DNA from: Methanocaldococcaceae archaeon
GTDB lineage: Archaea > AGJL01 > Methanococci > Methanococcales > Methanocaldococcaceae
Assembly: GCA_027023665.1 (NCBI GenBank)
Contig: JALVUY010000040.1
Span: 1 to 17,868, forward strand
Direction of reading: 5' to 3'
Length of the DNA stretch: 17,868 bases
A model generated the notes under the pieces. That model saw only the letters and a list, made by a program, of their open reading frames with translations. It searched no databases and was not told the DNA's origin. Of this stretch, positions 16,901 through 17,868 are shown piece after piece; the stretch's first letter is position 1; the number at the start of each line of letters is the position of its first letter. The translations under genes were made by a program, and so were the position numbers.

Positions 16901-17868
16901 TTAATTTAAAAGATCTTTACATATATTTACTATTGTATCTTTACTTAAATCATCTATTTTGTAATATTTAAAGCCAAATCTATCTGCAAGTTCTTTACCA
17001 ATACCAATTTTTATAAATGACTGTGGTTCAGTATCTATTAATACAACATTAATTTCTCTTTCAGCAATTTTTTCACAAACATCAAAAACTTCTTTAATGT
17101 AATCTTTACTTATAGCAACATTTGGCTTAAAGTCACTTATTACTATCATAATTGGAATAATATTTGGATTTTTTCTTAGCTCTCTATCAAAAACTTCATA
17201 ACTCTTAACAAAAGCATCAGCTAATGGGGTTTTTCCACCAGTAGGGAGATCCTTTAATAGTTTTTCTCCAAGTTCCACAGAAGAAGTAAATGGTAAAATC
17301 AATTCTGCCTTATTATTTCTAAATGCAATCATTCCTATTTTATTTCTCTTTTGATAGGCATCTAAAAGTAAAGACACTATTGCCCCTTTTGCCGCCTCCA
17401 TTCTTCTCAATGCTCCCATAGAGCCACTGGCATCAACAACAAATAATATATATGATGAAATCTTTTTCTGTCTGACCTTTTCCATTAAATCCTCTTTCTC
17501 TAAATATATAGCCAATTTTTTCTTAGATTTTTCTCTTCTCTCTTTCTGTTTTATAGCGGCTCTTCTAAATGTAGCGTCAAATGCAATATCTGTAACTTTT
17601 TCTTTTGGATATTTAAATTTAATATATCTTCCTCTCTTACTGTAACTTTTTATATGTCTTCCAGAGCCATATCTGTAAATGTTATCTCTAACTTTAAATT
17701 TTATTATATTTGGATTAATTTTAGTGTTGTAATCTATGTTAAAAGTTTCTTCAAATTCTCCATTATCATTATCATTGTTATTTTCATTATTTTCATTATT
17801 ACTCTCTGAACCTTCAGAATCTTCTATATCATCATTTACATCATGTTTTTTTTTAACTCATCTTCATT
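16901..17868 (-). CDS. Mg-chelatase subunit D-like protein, C-terminal part (VWA domain), frame broken and cut by window edge
   Basis: The C-terminal part of a ChlD/BchD-like protein. One frame is open from 17857 to 16901 (318 codons). In order it shows a Glu/Asn/Asp-rich linker (about 17760-17840), a basic region (RYGSGRHIKSYSKRGRY, then DIAFDATFRRAA) that is conserved in D subunits, and a VWA domain with the full metal site DASGS (17420-17434), T in GGKTPLAD and D in VISDFKP. This frame has no ATG, GTG or ribosome-binding site; the only TTG (17515) cuts through the conserved region. Upstream of an A9 run (17846-17854), the coding sense continues in another frame (ending EDELKK). So the gene appears to be a longer AAA-linker-VWA protein with a frameshift at A9: a real lesion, a sequencing error or slippage. 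Methanogens lack chlorophyll, so a cobalt or nickel chelatase link is possible. Confidence 0.85.
17846..17854 (-). other. A9 homopolymer (T9 on plus strand) at the frame change in the ChlD-like gene
   Basis: Nine As in the coding sense lie exactly where the downstream frame (VKKKHDVNDD) and the upstream frame (NEDELKK) meet. Gain or loss of one A would join them into NEDELKKKHDVNDD-type sequence. Long A runs are also sites of RNA polymerase slippage and of sequencing error. Confidence 0.6.

Noticed and set aside
17513..17515. TTG start for a free-standing VWA protein.
   Set aside because: No ribosome-binding site, and conserved D-subunit sequence continues upstream in frame for more than 100 codons.

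Overview
The window is chromosomal DNA of a hyperthermophilic methanogen of the genus Methanocaldococcus (order Methanococcales). The signs are very low GC, Ile/Lys/Glu-rich proteins, GGTGAT-type ribosome-binding sites, archaeal TATA boxes, and a full set of archaeal proteins: a CDC48/VAT ATPase, a multi-OB RPA, prefoldin beta, L15e, S3ae and a soluble P-type-ATPase-like phosphatase. From memory, most genes match M. jannaschii genes in the MJ1154-MJ1165, MJ0980-MJ0987, MJ0967-MJ0968 and MJ0928 ranges. Those blocks lie apart in M. jannaschii, so gene order here is rearranged; the species cannot be named from sequence alone.

Left part (1-9780): an HD-domain phosphohydrolase and the large CDC48/VAT unfoldase on the minus strand; a small tandem zinc-ribbon protein (minus) diverging from a TtuA/Ncs6-type tRNA thiolase that is followed closely by single-strand DNA-binding protein RPA; then GatA (plus) converging on a calcineurin-like phosphoesterase (minus).

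Middle part (9780-11740): a UPF0173 metallo-beta-lactamase-fold hydrolase; then a compact two-gene unit of small Gly/Arg-rich, cysteine-containing proteins (DUF5320-like plus a zinc ribbon) behind a promoter with a perfect 9-bp inverted repeat; then prefoldin beta on the opposite strand. Between the convergent ends sits an unusually GC-rich hairpin with its own TATA box and a downstream T-tract, a candidate small RNA.

Right part (11740-17868): translation genes L15e, then S2, an HVO_0476-type zinc-finger protein and S3ae in one operon; a DJ-1/PfpI protein with an N-terminal hydrophobic segment, divergent from an operon of a soluble P-type-ATPase-like HAD phosphatase and a HemK/PrmC-type glutamine methyltransferase (ATGA overlap). 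The window closes with the C-terminal part of a Mg-chelatase subunit D-like protein whose reading frame breaks at an A9 tract near the edge.

The genes are mostly core information processing and protein quality control. No rRNA, tRNA, CRISPR array, transposase or phage gene was seen. The points most worth checking are the GC-rich hairpin RNA candidate, the operator-like palindrome before the DUF5320 unit, the A9 frameshift in the ChlD-like gene, and the large helical insertion in the CDC48 D2 lid.
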